DNA of 64,000 bases, from NCBI RefSeq assembly GCF_006337165.1, contig NZ_CP040896.1, positions 1,674,001-1,738,000 on the forward strand. The letters run 5' to 3'. Of the stretch, positions 18,297 through 27,553 are shown piece after piece; position 1 is the first letter of the stretch, and each line of letters starts with the position of its first letter. The DNA is from Hymenobacter jejuensis (GTDB lineage: Bacteria; Bacteroidota; Bacteroidia; Cytophagales; Hymenobacteraceae). The position numbers and the translations under genes were made by a program. A model generated the notes under the pieces. That model saw only the letters and a program-made list of their open reading frames with translations, had not been told where the DNA came from and made no database searches.

Positions 18297-19316
18297 GTGT
18301 ACAATCCTCCATTTCTTTTTGCTGTGCAACAGATTCTTTCTTACGATGCCGTGGTTATCGGGGCTGGCCCGGTGGGGCTCGCCAGCGCCATTGAAGTGCA
18401 GCGCCGTGGCCTCTCGGTGTGCGTGATCGACAAAGGAGCTTTGGTAAATTCCATTGTGGGCTACCCCACCAATATGGAATTCTTTTCCACGCCTGAACTG
18501 CTCGAAATCGGTGATTATCCCTTTCCTACGGCGCACTACAAGCCCTTACGCGAAGATGCCCTCGACTATTACCGCCGGGTAACGGTAGCCGAAAAGCTTA
18601 CGCTCCGCCTCTACGAGCGCGTAGTACGGCTCGAAGGCGATGCCGGAGAATATATCGTCGTTACCGACAAAGCGCAGATTGCCACGCGACACGTCATTAT
18701 CGCCACAGGATTCTTCGACATTCCTAATAAGCTGGATGTACCCGGTGGCAACCTTCCCCACGTAAGCCATTACTACAAAGAGCCTTACGCGCACGTCGAT
18801 CGGCCGGTGGTGGTGATCGGGGCAAAAAACTCGGCGGCGAAAGCGGCGTTACAGATGGCGCGCGCCGGTGCCCACGTCACGCTGGTGGTGCGCGGCGCTG
18901 AGATCTCCGAATCGGTGAAATATTGGATTCGGCCTGATCTGATCAACCGCATCAAGGAAGGCCGCATTAAGGCGTATTTTAATACTCTGATGCAAGCCGT
19001 CACGCCTGAAGCCGTAGAATTGCTCACTCCCGATGGGCCGGTGTCGGTGCCGGCTACTTACGTGTATGCGCTCACAGGCTATCGGCCTGATTATGCGTTG
19101 CTTATGGCTTTGGGGATTACTACCCAGAACGACGCTGCCAGCACGCCTTCGCACGACCCGGAAACCTTCGAAACCAACCGGCCCGGCGTGTATCTGGCCG
19201 GAACCGTCTGCGGGGGCTTGAATACGAGCCGTTGGTTTATTGAGAACGGTCGTTACCACGCGCAGGTGATTGCCGAGCACATAGCGGCTACCACCAACGT
19301 GCCACAGCCTTCTTAG
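18297..19316 (+). CDS. ypdA: YpdA-type bacillithiol disulfide reductase
   Basis: 339 residues from GTG at 18297; another GTG at 18324 (VQQILSYDAVV) would be equally good, and no ATG fits. YDAVVIGAGPVGLASAIEVQ is the FAD-binding GxGxxG. ALVNSIVGYPTNMEFFSTPE is a YpdA hallmark. A second nucleotide-binding motif, VVVIGAKNSAAKAALQM, binds NADPH, and GVYLAGTVCGGLNTSRWFIE closes the fold with the characteristic Cys. Likely keeps bacillithiol reduced in the cytoplasm; bacillithiol use by Bacteroidota is known, but its synthesis genes are not in this window. Confidence 0.88.
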   Translation: MYNPPFLFAVQQILSYDAVVIGAGPVGLASAIEVQRRGLSVCVIDKGALVNSIVGYPTNMEFFSTPELLEIGDYPFPTAHYKPLREDALDYYRRVTVAEKLTLRLYERVVRLEGDAGEYIVVTDKAQIATRHVIIATGFFDIPNKLDVPGGNLPHVSHYYKEPYAHVDRPVVVIGAKNSAAKAALQMARAGAHVTLVVRGAEISESVKYWIRPDLINRIKEGRIKAYFNTLMQAVTPEAVELLTPDGPVSVPATYVYALTGYRPDYALLMALGITTQNDAASTPSHDPETFETNRPGVYLAGTVCGGLNTSRWFIENGRYHAQVIAEHIAATTNVPQPS

Positions 19317-19348
19317 GCAGTCCTATTAAAACGGTATTGTTTATTACC

Positions 19349-19385
19349 AAAAAGCCCCGTTTCTGATTCAGAAACGGGGCTTTTT
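19349..19385. terminator. Bidirectional terminator after ypdA
   Basis: Perfect 17-bp stem (19349-19365 with 19369-19385), three-base loop, A-run before and T-run after. It lies between ypdA and the converging GDSL hydrolase gene. Confidence 0.93.
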
Positions 19386-19409
19386 ATTGAATTTGCTAAC
19401 GCTACGAGC

Positions 19410-20846
19410 TTATGGGAAGGTTACGCCGCGGTAGTTGTTCGGATCGACGCTCGGGATAGAGGCACCGTACTGCTGGTTGATCACCCGGATCATTTCGTTG
19501 GCCAGTACTGCATAGCCACGCGGCGTAGGATGCACCCCATCGAGGCCAAACAGATTGCCCGAGATGAAGGAAGCCGTGTTGTTTACGCCATTCGTCACAA
19601 AGCCGCCAGTCGCCACGCGCGAGAAGAACCCGTTGGCATCGAAAATAGCGAGGCCTTTAGCCGTAGCCTTAGCCGTGATGGCACTGTTGAAAGCCGTAGT
19701 GGCTGTGGCAACTAGTTTCTGCTCAGCATCGTCGAGCACCAAGGTGCTTGGGATTGGGTTTTTAACATCGGCTCCGAATGCTTTCGTAGTGTCGATGCCC
19801 TGCAGCGCCAAGAACACACTCAGGGTTACCGTTGGAGGCAAAGAAGCTTTGGCTTGGGTATAGACATCGCGCCAAGGCTTGCCCGTATTTGGTCGACCAA
19901 AGAGGGGCAGATAAGGAGCGGAAGTAAGCGTAAACAGTTGTTTGCCGCCTGTAGCATCCTTGATGTCTGTAGTAGGAACGGTTATCGTTTTGATCGTGGT
20001 ACCAGGCGTAGTAGAGAGGCCGCCCGTGTGCACAATGATAGCCGGCACTTTGTTTTCCGTCAGAGTAGCCTTAAATGAAGGACCAACCGTGGTAAAGAAC
20101 GGAATACCTGTTACATCGGGGATAGTGCTTACCAAACCCTTTGCGCCATTGGCCGTCAGGGCGTCAATGACTTTGTTGGTCTTATCCGTAAAGTCTGCTA
20201 CTGGAGTCAGCGAGCTGGCCGCGCCGCCGGCGGTAGCAAAACCCAGCACGTCGTTGTTGCCCAACCATTCGGTGAAGAAGGTAGGGTTAGAAGCAGCTAC
20301 CCGTTGCAAATAGGTTTGGGTCGGCGTGGCATCAGGGGTAATGCGCTCGAAATAAGGGTTGCCTTGCGTACTGCCGTAACCCGCCGTTTCAATATCCGAC
20401 ATCCGAATACCGGGCACACCCAAATTCTGAACCGGATCTAAGTATTTGGTATACAATGGCTTAGCAGCCGTAGCGCCAGCGCGCAGAGCCAGTTTGTCGG
20501 TAACTGGTGTCGTGATGGGAGAGCCGGAAGCCGTGAAGCCGGTTAGGCGCAGGTAACCCGACCCATTCTCTTGGCCGCTGGCAAATAAGGGCTGCGCAAA
20601 GTCGCCGCCGCCTACTTTCTTAAACTGCTGAGCCAACAGGTTTGGATACGAGTTCAGCTGTCCTTCTAAGTACAGGCCGCCATCAGAGTAGCCGGCGGTC
20701 AGGGAGTTGCCGACTGCGATGTAGCGTGAGAAGTCAGCGGTGCCGTTGCTGGCTTTGAAGTCTTTCTCCAGATCGGGTTGGCAACCACCTAGTACTAAGC
20801 CCATTAGCGCTAATGCCGGGGCAATTTGTTTATAAATCTTGTTCAT
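19410..20846 (-). CDS. SGNH/GDSL hydrolase lipoprotein
   Basis: 478 residues from ATG at 20846. [20 protein letters not shown] with Cys22 is a lipoprotein signal. Block I is [16 protein letters not shown] with nucleophile Ser48. [15 protein letters not shown] supplies the block III Gly-Asn, and [18 protein letters not shown] the block V Asp and His, so the catalytic set is complete. Probably an esterase or lipase on a membrane surface. Its start lies 22 bp after the stop of an OmpP1/FadL porin gene, so the two form an operon; this pairing is common in Bacteroidota and suggests hydrolysis of lipids or esters that the porin imports (inference). Confidence 0.9.
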   Translation of the reverse strand: MNKIYKQIAPALALMGLVLGGCQPDLEKDFKASNGTADFSRYIAVGNSLTAGYSDGGLYLEGQLNSYPNLLAQQFKKVGGGDFAQPLFASGQENGSGYLRLTGFTASGSPITTPVTDKLALRAGATAAKPLYTKYLDPVQNLGVPGIRMSDIETAGYGSTQGNPYFERITPDATPTQTYLQRVAASNPTFFTEWLGNNDVLGFATAGGAASSLTPVADFTDKTNKVIDALTANGAKGLVSTIPDVTGIPFFTTVGPSFKATLTENKVPAIIVHTGGLSTTPGTTIKTITVPTTDIKDATGGKQLFTLTSAPYLPLFGRPNTGKPWRDVYTQAKASLPPTVTLSVFLALQGIDTTKAFGADVKNPIPSTLVLDDAEQKLVATATTAFNSAITAKATAKGLAIFDANGFFSRVATGGFVTNGVNNTASFISGNLFGLDGVHPTPRGYAVLANEMIRVINQQYGASIPSVDPNNYRGVTFP

Positions 20847-20868
20847 ATGAAAAAGGCTTTCGCAGAGC

Positions 20869-22155
20869 TTAGAAGTTGTAGTGCAGACCCAATCCTGGAA
20901 CAAAGATGAAAGTCTTGTAGGTCCCGGCTACGCGGTCGGTAGTGCCGTTGGTGATCAAATCACGCTGGGTTTGCGAACGCTTCTTGAAATCTTCAAACAG
21001 GAAAGAAGCATCCACGCCGAAGTGTTCGCCTACGTCGTAGGAAGCGCCAGCTGACAAGAGCACGCGGTCAGCGTCCGGCGTTTCCGGCGTTACGTAGCCG
21101 TCTTTCACGGGCGAAAAATCATAGCCTACGCCGGCACGAAGTGCAAGTGCATCCGAAACCTTGTACTGACCGCCCAAGCGGAAGGTAAGGGCGTCTTGGT
21201 AAGAGCGCTTGGAAGAGCTGAAGTTGGCACCGCCTACTTGGCCATCCACACCGCTAGTACCACCTTGGCCGTTGTTGCCGCTAAAAGCGAAGTTCAGCGT
21301 CTGGTACTTGCTCCACTGCACGTAGTTGGCATCCAGACCGATGGTTACTTTATCGTTTGGCGTAACTCCGACGCCGAAGCTAAACGTAGCTGGCAGGGGC
21401 AGCGTAACGTCGAACTTGGTAGCCGTGAAACGCGACCCAAACGACGAAGAGATGTTGTTGAAGCTTACGTCGCCGCTCTTGACGTGCGCATCAACTTTCG
21501 AGCGGTAGCTGAAGCCCAGGCTAACGTTGTCGGTTGGCTTGAAGTAAATGCCAGCGTTGTAGCCCAGCTTGTGCTCGGCTTTGCCGTCCAATTCGATGCT
21601 GCCATTGGAGCTAGGCAACGGGATGTCTTTCTGCAGATTAACGGCGCCGTACGCCAGCACCACCAGCCCGGCACCCACACTGATCTTGTCGGTAAGTGCG
21701 TAGCTTATTGTGGGTTGCACAAAGATAGATTGTAGGTCAATCTGAGTGAGCGAATAGCGGCCTTCCCAGCCGCTGGCATACTCCAGCTTGCTGCCAAAAG
21801 GCGTGTACACCGCAATACCCGCCCGGAATTTGCCTTCGGCGGGGCCAAAACTAGCGTAGAGGTTAAAAGGGGTTACGACGTTATGCTGCAACTCGCGCTG
21901 CGTGCCTCCGCCTGACTGGACGTATGATATACGGGCTAAAGCAGCGTTTGCACCTACCTGAACGCCGTTTTGACGAATCATGGCCAGCGCACCAGGGTTA
22001 TAGAACATGGCCGCGTGGTCCAAGGCCAGGCCTACTCCGACCCCACCCATGCCGACGTTCTTTTGCCCGGCTAGGTTCACTTGGAAGCCACCCGCAGTAG
22101 CCGCCGTGCCTGTAAGCAGCGCACCACCCACGAGGAGTAGAGATTTTAACTTCAT
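20869..22155 (-). CDS. OmpP1/FadL/TodX family outer membrane transporter
   Basis: 428 residues from ATG at 22155. Signal peptide [20 protein letters not shown] ends near [28 protein letters not shown] and FYNPGAL are the N-terminal hatch signature of FadL proteins; alternating beta strands follow, ending [10 protein letters not shown] with an aromatic C-terminus for outer membrane assembly. Likely takes up fatty acids or other hydrophobic compounds. First gene of a two-gene operon with the GDSL hydrolase. In-frame extension to 22350 overlaps the cyanophycinase gene and is not real. Confidence 0.92.
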   Translation of the reverse strand: MKLKSLLLVGGALLTGTAATAGGFQVNLAGQKNVGMGGVGVGLALDHAAMFYNPGALAMIRQNGVQVGANAALARISYVQSGGGTQRELQHNVVTPFNLYASFGPAEGKFRAGIAVYTPFGSKLEYASGWEGRYSLTQIDLQSIFVQPTISYALTDKISVGAGLVVLAYGAVNLQKDIPLPSSNGSIELDGKAEHKLGYNAGIYFKPTDNVSLGFSYRSKVDAHVKSGDVSFNNISSSFGSRFTATKFDVTLPLPATFSFGVGVTPNDKVTIGLDANYVQWSKYQTLNFAFSGNNGQGGTSGVDGQVGGANFSSSKRSYQDALTFRLGGQYKVSDALALRAGVGYDFSPVKDGYVTPETPDADRVLLSAGASYDVGEHFGVDASFLFEDFKKRSQTQRDLITNGTTDRVAGTYKTFIFVPGLGLHYNF

Positions 22156-22303
22156 AAGAAAGAAAAAAGAGTGAAAATTGGGGATTTTGGGACTAAATGT
22201 AACGAAAAAACACAGGAGTAGTCGGCTTGCCGAGTTTTTTATGCGTTGACTTGGGACGCGGTAAAATGCCCTAAGCTGGCCCGACCTTAAAACCGGTATA
22301 ATA

Positions 22304-23149
22304 TTAGAAAAAAACGCCGCCCTTTCCCTCCTCTTCGGCATTTTCTCCATTTAGCACTTGCCGGTTTTGCAAGTCAAAGCGCTGGCCGCTTACCAGCAGA
22401 TGCACCCGCAGATCCTGCCCCGATACGGGCTCGCCGCGCCCGATGCGCCCAAGGTTGCTGCCTTGCAGGTGTTGCCCATCCACTGCAATCACGACGCCGT
22501 CGCCGAACACCTCGGCTTCCGTCCCACCCCGGATGATCAGTCCGGTTTCCTGGCCCAGCCCCAACCCTAGTCGCGTGGGATGTTGTAGCACGGCGTGTGC
22601 CAGCCGGCTAAACCGGCCTCTTTCGGCAAAGTGCTGATCTATATACAGTTCCGAAAGCAGGCCCAGCCCCGGCCCCGTGCGCAGGCCGCCTTTCGTGAGC
22701 GACCGGGCGCCGTGGCCTTCCACAATCATGCAGTTGGGCATCACGGCAGCACCGGCACTGGTGCCAGCCACGATGAAGGAAGCATCGCGGCGGTAACGAT
22801 CGGCGAGCGTAGCCAGGGCGCGGGTGCGCTCCCAAAACTCCGTAATGCGCTCTTGGTCGCCGCCCGTGAAGAACACGAGACCGGCCCGCTCCAGCCGCTC
22901 CAGATACGGGGGACTGTCGGCGTGGTGGCGCTCATCGACGCGCATGTGGCGGGCAGCCCGGCACCCCAAATCGCGGAAGGCATCGACGTAGGCCGGACCG
23001 GTTTTACCCGGATTGGGTGCCGCCGTGGTCACGATTTCGACGTGCGTCGTGGCGGGATCAGGCAACATATCGGTGAGCCGCGCCAGCAGCTCGTCGTCGT
23101 CGCCGCCGCCCAGCGCCACCAACGTACCCAGCGGAAATGTATTGGACAT
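22304..23149 (-). CDS. cphB: Cyanophycinase-like peptidase S51
   Basis: 281 residues. GTLVALGGGDDDELL opens the fold; LVFFTGGDQERITEF and FIVAGTSAGAAVMPNCMI (nucleophile Ser131) are the peptidase S51 motifs. LGLLSELYIDQHFAERGR supplies the conserved Asp-Gln-His stretch and LGLGLGQETGLII the Glu. Cyanophycinase cleaves the Asp-Arg polymer cyanophycin to dipeptides. No cyanophycin synthetase is in the window, so a related dipeptidase role remains possible. The C-terminus is Glu/Gly-rich. Its own transcription unit, upstream of the FadL porin gene by about 150 bp. Confidence 0.87.
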   Translation of the reverse strand: MSNTFPLGTLVALGGGDDDELLARLTDMLPDPATTHVEIVTTAAPNPGKTGPAYVDAFRDLGCRAARHMRVDERHHADSPPYLERLERAGLVFFTGGDQERITEFWERTRALATLADRYRRDASFIVAGTSAGAAVMPNCMIVEGHGARSLTKGGLRTGPGLGLLSELYIDQHFAERGRFSRLAHAVLQHPTRLGLGLGQETGLIIRGGTEAEVFGDGVVIAVDGQHLQGSNLGRIGRGEPVSGQDLRVHLLVSGQRFDLQNRQVLNGENAEEEGKGGVFF

Positions 23150-23625
23150 AACGTTCTATTCTAAACCAGAATGGCGCAAAACGGCCGGCTGGCAGCTTAA
23201 GATCAAGCTGTTGCAAGTGAGAAATAAACGGACAGTTCGCTTAGCGAGCAAACTTACGCCTCCAAAGCGCGGCCTTCTGCCTGGGTTGCATACGGCTAAA
23301 ATGCTCTGGTCGGCACTGCTTTTTAGCATCTACTTCACCTTGAGCCGTTTACAGTACAAGCGAATTTCTACCAATTGCTGTTGCTTCCAATACCGGTCTG
23401 ATAAGGTATGCAATCGCATTCCGAGCAAAAGACTAAACTGGAAGCCGGATTTGCAGAAAAAATCCAAATGCAAGAGGCACTGCGGCGAACGAATCGGGCG
23501 GGGCTATGAGTTAAAGAGAAAAGCGCACGTACGGTGGCGGTTACGCCGGTTTTTTCGGCTACTTTTGCGCGCCCGTTTGGACCAAAATCTTCTGCCTAGC
23601 GAGAAAATCCCTCCTTTCTTAGTTC
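23150..23625. other. 476-bp intergenic region before mgtE
   Basis: Divergent spacer between the cyanophycinase gene and mgtE. No convincing open frame or structured RNA was recognised; I saw no tmRNA or Mg2+ riboswitch hallmark by eye. TACTTTTG at 23560-23567, 59 bp before the mgtE ATG, matches the TAnnTTTG -7 box exactly, but its -33 box is unclear. Confidence 0.4.
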
Positions 23626-25008
23626 ATGAATCAGCACCCGACCACCGACCAAATTACGTCCCTGATTCAGGAGGGCGAGTTTTTCAAACTTAAGGAAGTG
23701 CTCAAGGAGTTTGAGCCGGCCGAACTCGTGGAGCTTATCGAGGCCGAAGAGGAGCGCGAGCAGCTGATTATTTTTCGGCTTTTGCCGCTGCGCCTCGCCA
23801 CGCAAGTATTTGAGTATCTGGACCTTGACATTCAGAAGCATTTTCTGGTGAATCTGTCGCAGGACAAGATCACGGACATTCTGAACGAGATGTCGCCCGA
23901 CGACCGGACGGCGCTGCTGGAGTTTTTGCCCGATGACTTTGTCAAAAGCCTGATTCAGACGCTCTCGGAGCCTGAGCGCAAGGTGACGCTGGAACTGCTC
24001 GGCTACCCCGAATACAGCGTGGGCCGCCTGATGACGCCCGACTACATCGCGATCCGGGAGAACTGGACGGTGCAGCAAGTGCTCGACTACATCCGACAGC
24101 ACGGCGGGCAGTCCGAGACCCTGAGCGTGCTTTACGTCACCGACAGCCGCGGTGTGCTCATCGACGACATCCGCATCCGGGAGTTTCTGCTCGCCGACCC
24201 CGCCATGCGCGTCAACGAGCTCATGGACCGCCGCTACGTGAGCCTGCGCGCCATGCAGGACCAGGAAGAAGCCATTGAGGTATTCCGCAAAAACGACCGC
24301 ATCGCGCTGCCCGTCGTCAACGACGACGGCGTATTGTTCGGCATTGTTACCATCGACGACATCCTCGACATTCGGGAAGAAGAAGACACCGAGGACATTC
24401 AAAAACTCGGCGGTTCGGAAGCCCTCGACGAGCCTTACCTGATTATTTCGTTGGCGCGTATGGTGCGCAAGCGGGCGGGCTGGCTGGTAATTCTGTTTCT
24501 GGGTGAGATGTTCACGGCTACGGCCATGGGTTTTTTCGAAGGCGAAATCGAGAAGGCCGTGGTGCTGGCGCTGTTCGTCCCTCTGATTATTAGCTCGGGC
24601 GGCAACGCCGGCTCGCAAGCTACCTCCTTGATTATCAGGGCAATGTCCTTGGGCGAGGTAACGCTGGGCGAATGGTGGCGCGTCATGCGGCGCGAAATCC
24701 TGTCGGGGCTGGCGCTGGGTGCCATTCTGGGGCTGGTCGGGTTTATCCGCATCGTGATTTGGCAGCTTTCCGGTTTCAAAGACTACGGCACGCACTGGAC
24801 CCTGATTGGCTTTACCGTAGGCTTTTCGCTGGTGGGCATCGTGCTGTGGGGTTCGCTCGCCGGCTCGATGCTGCCGCTGCTGCTCAAAAAGCTCGGCTTC
24901 GACCCGGCTACCTCGTCGGCGCCGTTTGTGGCTACCCTTGTGGACGTAACGGGCCTGGTCATTTACTTTTCCGTAGCGACGCTTTTTTTGAAAGGAACAA
25001 TTTTATAA
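23626..25008 (+). CDS. mgtE: Magnesium transporter MgtE
   Basis: 460 residues. An N-terminal helical superhelix domain (about 10-125; LLPLRLATQVFEYLD, MSPDDRTALLEFLPDD) is followed by two CBS domains (about 135-260; RLMTPDYIAI, GIVTIDDILDI) and five membrane helices. PLIISSGGNAGSQATSLIIR and DPATSSAPFVATLVDVTG are the pore-lining signatures with the conserved Asp. It is a Mg2+-gated channel: acidic residues at the N/CBS interface sense cytoplasmic Mg2+ and close the pore. No partner gene is evident; the next gene follows 26 bp later. Confidence 0.97.
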   Translation: MNQHPTTDQITSLIQEGEFFKLKEVLKEFEPAELVELIEAEEEREQLIIFRLLPLRLATQVFEYLDLDIQKHFLVNLSQDKITDILNEMSPDDRTALLEFLPDDFVKSLIQTLSEPERKVTLELLGYPEYSVGRLMTPDYIAIRENWTVQQVLDYIRQHGGQSETLSVLYVTDSRGVLIDDIRIREFLLADPAMRVNELMDRRYVSLRAMQDQEEAIEVFRKNDRIALPVVNDDGVLFGIVTIDDILDIREEEDTEDIQKLGGSEALDEPYLIISLARMVRKRAGWLVILFLGEMFTATAMGFFEGEIEKAVVLALFVPLIISSGGNAGSQATSLIIRAMSLGEVTLGEWWRVMRREILSGLALGAILGLVGFIRIVIWQLSGFKDYGTHWTLIGFTVGFSLVGIVLWGSLAGSMLPLLLKKLGFDPATSSAPFVATLVDVTGLVIYFSVATLFLKGTIL

Positions 25009-25034
25009 GTTCCCCAGCATAAGCGTGTTATGGT

Positions 25035-25751
25035 ATGCATCAGCTGGCCTGCTTACGACGAATGGTATGGGTTGGCCTGGGCTGGGCGCTGGGCGGCTGC
25101 GCTGCCGTGGGGCACGTAACGCAGCTAGACGACAACTGGTATCATGTGCTGCATGTGGGCGGCAACGACTCGCTGGCCCGCACGGTAGCGAAGCACAACG
25201 TCTTTGTGCAGCAACACGGCGACACGCTGGTATTCACGCCACCGGCCACGACCGAAGCGGCGCGCCCGGTATCATGGTACTACCGGCTGCAGCCTGAGCA
25301 CCATGTATTGCTGCTCAAGCGGCACTTCGATGTGGACGTGTTTACCCTGCCCTTCAAAGTGCGACCGCCACGGGCGGGCGTCCCTGTGCAGCTCAACACC
25401 AATTTCAACGCGGCGCTGTATGTGGGGCAACGACTTGATTTCTACTACCTCAACAGCCGCCGGGCCACGCCTTGGCGGCAGGCGCCGCGCATCCGGGCCA
25501 CGGGCTTGGGCTACGGGCTATTTTTGGGCTTGGGCTCAGCCAACATTTCCGAATACGTGACGCAGCAACAAAACACGTTCGAATACGAAGGCATGGCGTT
25601 GCACGCAGGAGCTGCTACTATATACGATGCGCTCAACTTTAACGTGGGCTTAGCCGTCGGCTTCGACCACCTGCTCGGCGCGGACGGCCGCTATTGGGTC
25701 TATCAGCACCGTCCGTGGTTTGGGGTGTTGTTTGGCCTAGACCTGAATTAA
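25035..25751 (+). CDS. Uncharacterised lipoprotein
   Basis: 238 residues; ATG at 25035, alternative ATG at 25062 (MVWVGLGWALGGCAAVGH). Either start leaves a signal with a GGC lipobox. The body is rich in aromatic and beta-forming segments (GQRLDFYYLNSRR, GLGYGLFLGLGSANISEY, FNVGLAVGFDHLLG) and ends WFGVLFGLDLN, which suggests a small surface or barrel-associated beta protein. I do not recognise a family. It follows mgtE by 26 bp and may be cotranscribed, but nothing links it to magnesium. Confidence 0.65.
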   Translation: MHQLACLRRMVWVGLGWALGGCAAVGHVTQLDDNWYHVLHVGGNDSLARTVAKHNVFVQQHGDTLVFTPPATTEAARPVSWYYRLQPEHHVLLLKRHFDVDVFTLPFKVRPPRAGVPVQLNTNFNAALYVGQRLDFYYLNSRRATPWRQAPRIRATGLGYGLFLGLGSANISEYVTQQQNTFEYEGMALHAGAATIYDALNFNVGLAVGFDHLLGADGRYWVYQHRPWFGVLFGLDLN

Positions 25752-25793
25752 TCTTGCACAAGTATTTGTCTAACAAATACTTGTGCAAGATTA
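25749..25793. terminator. Perfect 21-bp hairpin between convergent genes
   Basis: Arms 25749-25769 and 25773-25793, three-base loop CTA, contain the AAGTATTTG/CAAATACTT word. The stop codons of both flanking genes lie at or inside the stem. Confidence 0.8.
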
Positions 25794-26201
25794 CTGTATA
25801 TCGGGGCGGCTGCGGCTTGCCTTTTTCTCGCTGTGTTTTTTCTTGGAAGCAAGCCGCTCGCGTACGGCGCCGGCACTGGGCTTAGTGGCCCGGCGAGGCT
25901 TGGGTCGGCGCAGGGCGCGTTGCAGCGTATCGTGAAATTTTCGCAGCGCCGTTTCCTTGTTGCGCAGCTGGCTGCGGTCTTCTTGGGCCGTAATGAGAAG
26001 AAACCCTTCGGCCGTGAGCTGCTTGCTGAGCTTGTCCAGCAAGGTTTGTTTTTGCTCCTCGGTCAGGAGTTGCGACGAGGCGACGTGAAAGCGCAACTCC
26101 ACCTTCGACTCTACTTTGTTCACGTTTTGCCCGCCCGGACCGCTGCTGCGGGCGGTTTGGAGCTGAAGTTCGGGCAGGAAAGCGGAGGCCGGAGGAAGCA
26201 T
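25791..26201 (-). CDS. arfB: Alternative ribosome rescue factor ArfB (YaeJ-like peptidyl-tRNA hydrolase)
   Basis: 136 residues from ATG at 26201; the upstream extension to 26294 has no family match. TARSSGPGGQNVNKVESKV holds the catalytic GGQ at 23-25, as in class I release factors, but codon-recognition domains are missing. The C-terminal tail is strongly basic (RRPKPRRATKPS, ERLASKKKHSEKK), matching the ArfB tail that enters the empty mRNA channel of a stalled ribosome. It releases the nascent chain from nonstop ribosomes. Confidence 0.92.
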   Translation of the reverse strand: MLPPASAFLPELQLQTARSSGPGGQNVNKVESKVELRFHVASSQLLTEEQKQTLLDKLSKQLTAEGFLLITAQEDRSQLRNKETALRKFHDTLQRALRRPKPRRATKPSAGAVRERLASKKKHSEKKASRSRPDIQ

Positions 26202-26309
26202 GGACAACAAAACGGGCGATAGGGCTCCGAAGTTATGCACTACGCTACAGTCAACTGCGCACCGCATTAAGACCAGCAAGCCCCAAAAACGCAAGCAACT
26301 GATTTACAA

Positions 26310-26369
26310 CCAACTACAACGACCCTGAGCGCACCGATACCTTGGCGTGCTTAGGGTCGTTGTAGTTGG
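26310..26369. terminator. Long inverted repeat between the rlpA end and the arfB start
   Basis: CCAACTACAACGACCCT (26310-26326) pairs perfectly with 26353-26369; the inner part is partly complementary. It lies just beyond the rlpA stop codon and probably terminates rlpA transcription. Confidence 0.7.
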
Positions 26370-26388
26370 GTTATGGCTTTGAAACGGG

Positions 26389-27207
26389 CTAACTACCGAG
26401 GGGCACCTGGCGGACCAGGCCGGTAATGCCGCGCTGCTGAAGCTTGCGCCGCACGGCTTCGGCAGCGCCGCGGTCGGCAAACTGACCCACTACCACCCGC
26501 TTCAAGGCACGGCCGTTGATGGTTTCTTCGGAAATGGTCACAACCAATTGATTATCAAGTGCTTGTATTTTAGCCTGAATAGCTTGCGCATTGAGGGCAT
26601 TGCTGAAAGTGCCGGCCTGCACAATGTAAGCGGGTGAATCGAGGGTTTTGGGCACTTCGCTTAGCACGGCCGCATCGGCCGCCGACACGTCCATGGTAGT
26701 GGAAGTGGCCAGTAGGTTCATGTCGTCCTGTAGCACATCGAGGTCGTCGGGAGCATCGGTCGGGCCAAGCGGAATGTTGTTTGGCACTACTTCGGCTACC
26801 ACGTCAACGGCGCCCTGCTGCACAATGCCCAGCGGACGGGCGGCTACTTCGGCCAAATCCAGAATGCGGGCGTGGCGAAACGGGCCGCGGTCGGTAACGC
26901 GTACGACTACCGATTTGCCGTTTTCGGGATTGGTCACCCGCACATGGGTGCCGAAAGGCAACGTTTTGTGGGCGCAGGTGTATTTAAATCGATCGAACCG
27001 CTCGCCGCTGCTGGTGCGCTGGCCTTGGTGCTCCCGACCGTACCACGAGGCGCGGCCTCGCATTACGGCTATTCTGCGGGAGGTGGTGGTTGCGTTTTCG
27101 TCCTCGCTGCTTCGCATGGCACTGGCTCCTTGCGGGATGGCCAGCAGCAGTGTGAAAAGCATAACCATCATCAAGCCGGAAACATGCAGTCGTGGGGGTA
27201 ACGTCAT
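26389..27207 (-). CDS. rlpA: RlpA-like septal lytic transglycosylase with SPOR domain
   Basis: 272 residues. Signal region MTLPPRLHVSGLMMVMLFTL ends near ASA. The double-psi beta-barrel (about 48-140) has RGRASWYGREHQGQRTSSGE, THVRVTNPENGKSVVVRVTD and RGPFRHARILDLAEVAARPL, with the catalytic Asp and the conserved Glu/His pattern. The C-terminal SPOR domain (about 190-272; AYIVQAGTFSNALNAQAIQA, GQFADRGAAEAVRRKLQ) binds denuded septal peptidoglycan. RlpA proteins cleave peptidoglycan lacking stem peptides. No lipobox Cys, so it is secreted rather than lipid-anchored. Confidence 0.92.
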   Translation of the reverse strand: MTLPPRLHVSGLMMVMLFTLLLAIPQGASAMRSSEDENATTTSRRIAVMRGRASWYGREHQGQRTSSGERFDRFKYTCAHKTLPFGTHVRVTNPENGKSVVVRVTDRGPFRHARILDLAEVAARPLGIVQQGAVDVVAEVVPNNIPLGPTDAPDDLDVLQDDMNLLATSTTMDVSAADAAVLSEVPKTLDSPAYIVQAGTFSNALNAQAIQAKIQALDNQLVVTISEETINGRALKRVVVGQFADRGAAEAVRRKLQQRGITGLVRQVPLGS

Positions 27208-27553
27208 TCGGTTTCTGTGTTGTTGAACGGAACAAAACTATTACCGAGATACAAACTGCTCCTGTTATTCCAAGCACTTTGCTCCATCAGAGGACAAAAA
27301 ATTATCTTTTACCAATAAAATTTGCACAAAATATATAGAGGTCATTCTTGGCAAAATGTGCATTTGTGTTTGTTTAAGGCACATTTTGCACTATAGAAAG
27401 ACACCATTCACAGCCTCAAGAAATGCGATTATGCGCTGGGCAAAAAATTTTGTCATTCTGCCGGCCGCTACCTTTGAAAGGCGGTTGGTAAAGTCCCGGA
27501 AATTTCCTAAGGCATAAAGCAATCATACTACCTCATTTAACCGTAAGCAGAAC
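27208..27553. promoter_or_regulatory. Divergent regulatory region with promoter and inverted repeat
   Basis: 346 bp, much more AT-rich than neighbouring genes, between rlpA and the DUF72 gene. GCAAAATGTGC (27351-27361) and GCACATTTTGC (27379-27389) form a perfect 11-bp inverted repeat with a 17-base spacer, a likely operator. TTG at 27450-27452 and TACCTTTG at 27469-27476, 16 bases apart, resemble the flavobacterial -33/-7 promoter pair reading toward the DUF72 gene at 27554. No open frame of interest. Confidence 0.55.

Noticed and set aside
23150..23625. Possible structured RNA upstream of mgtE
   Set aside because: No recognisable tmRNA, 6S or Mg2+ riboswitch core by eye; a covariance-model scan (Rfam) would be decisive.
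23596..24795. 399-codon minus-strand frame
   Set aside because: Antisense shadow of mgtE, which carries clear transporter signatures.
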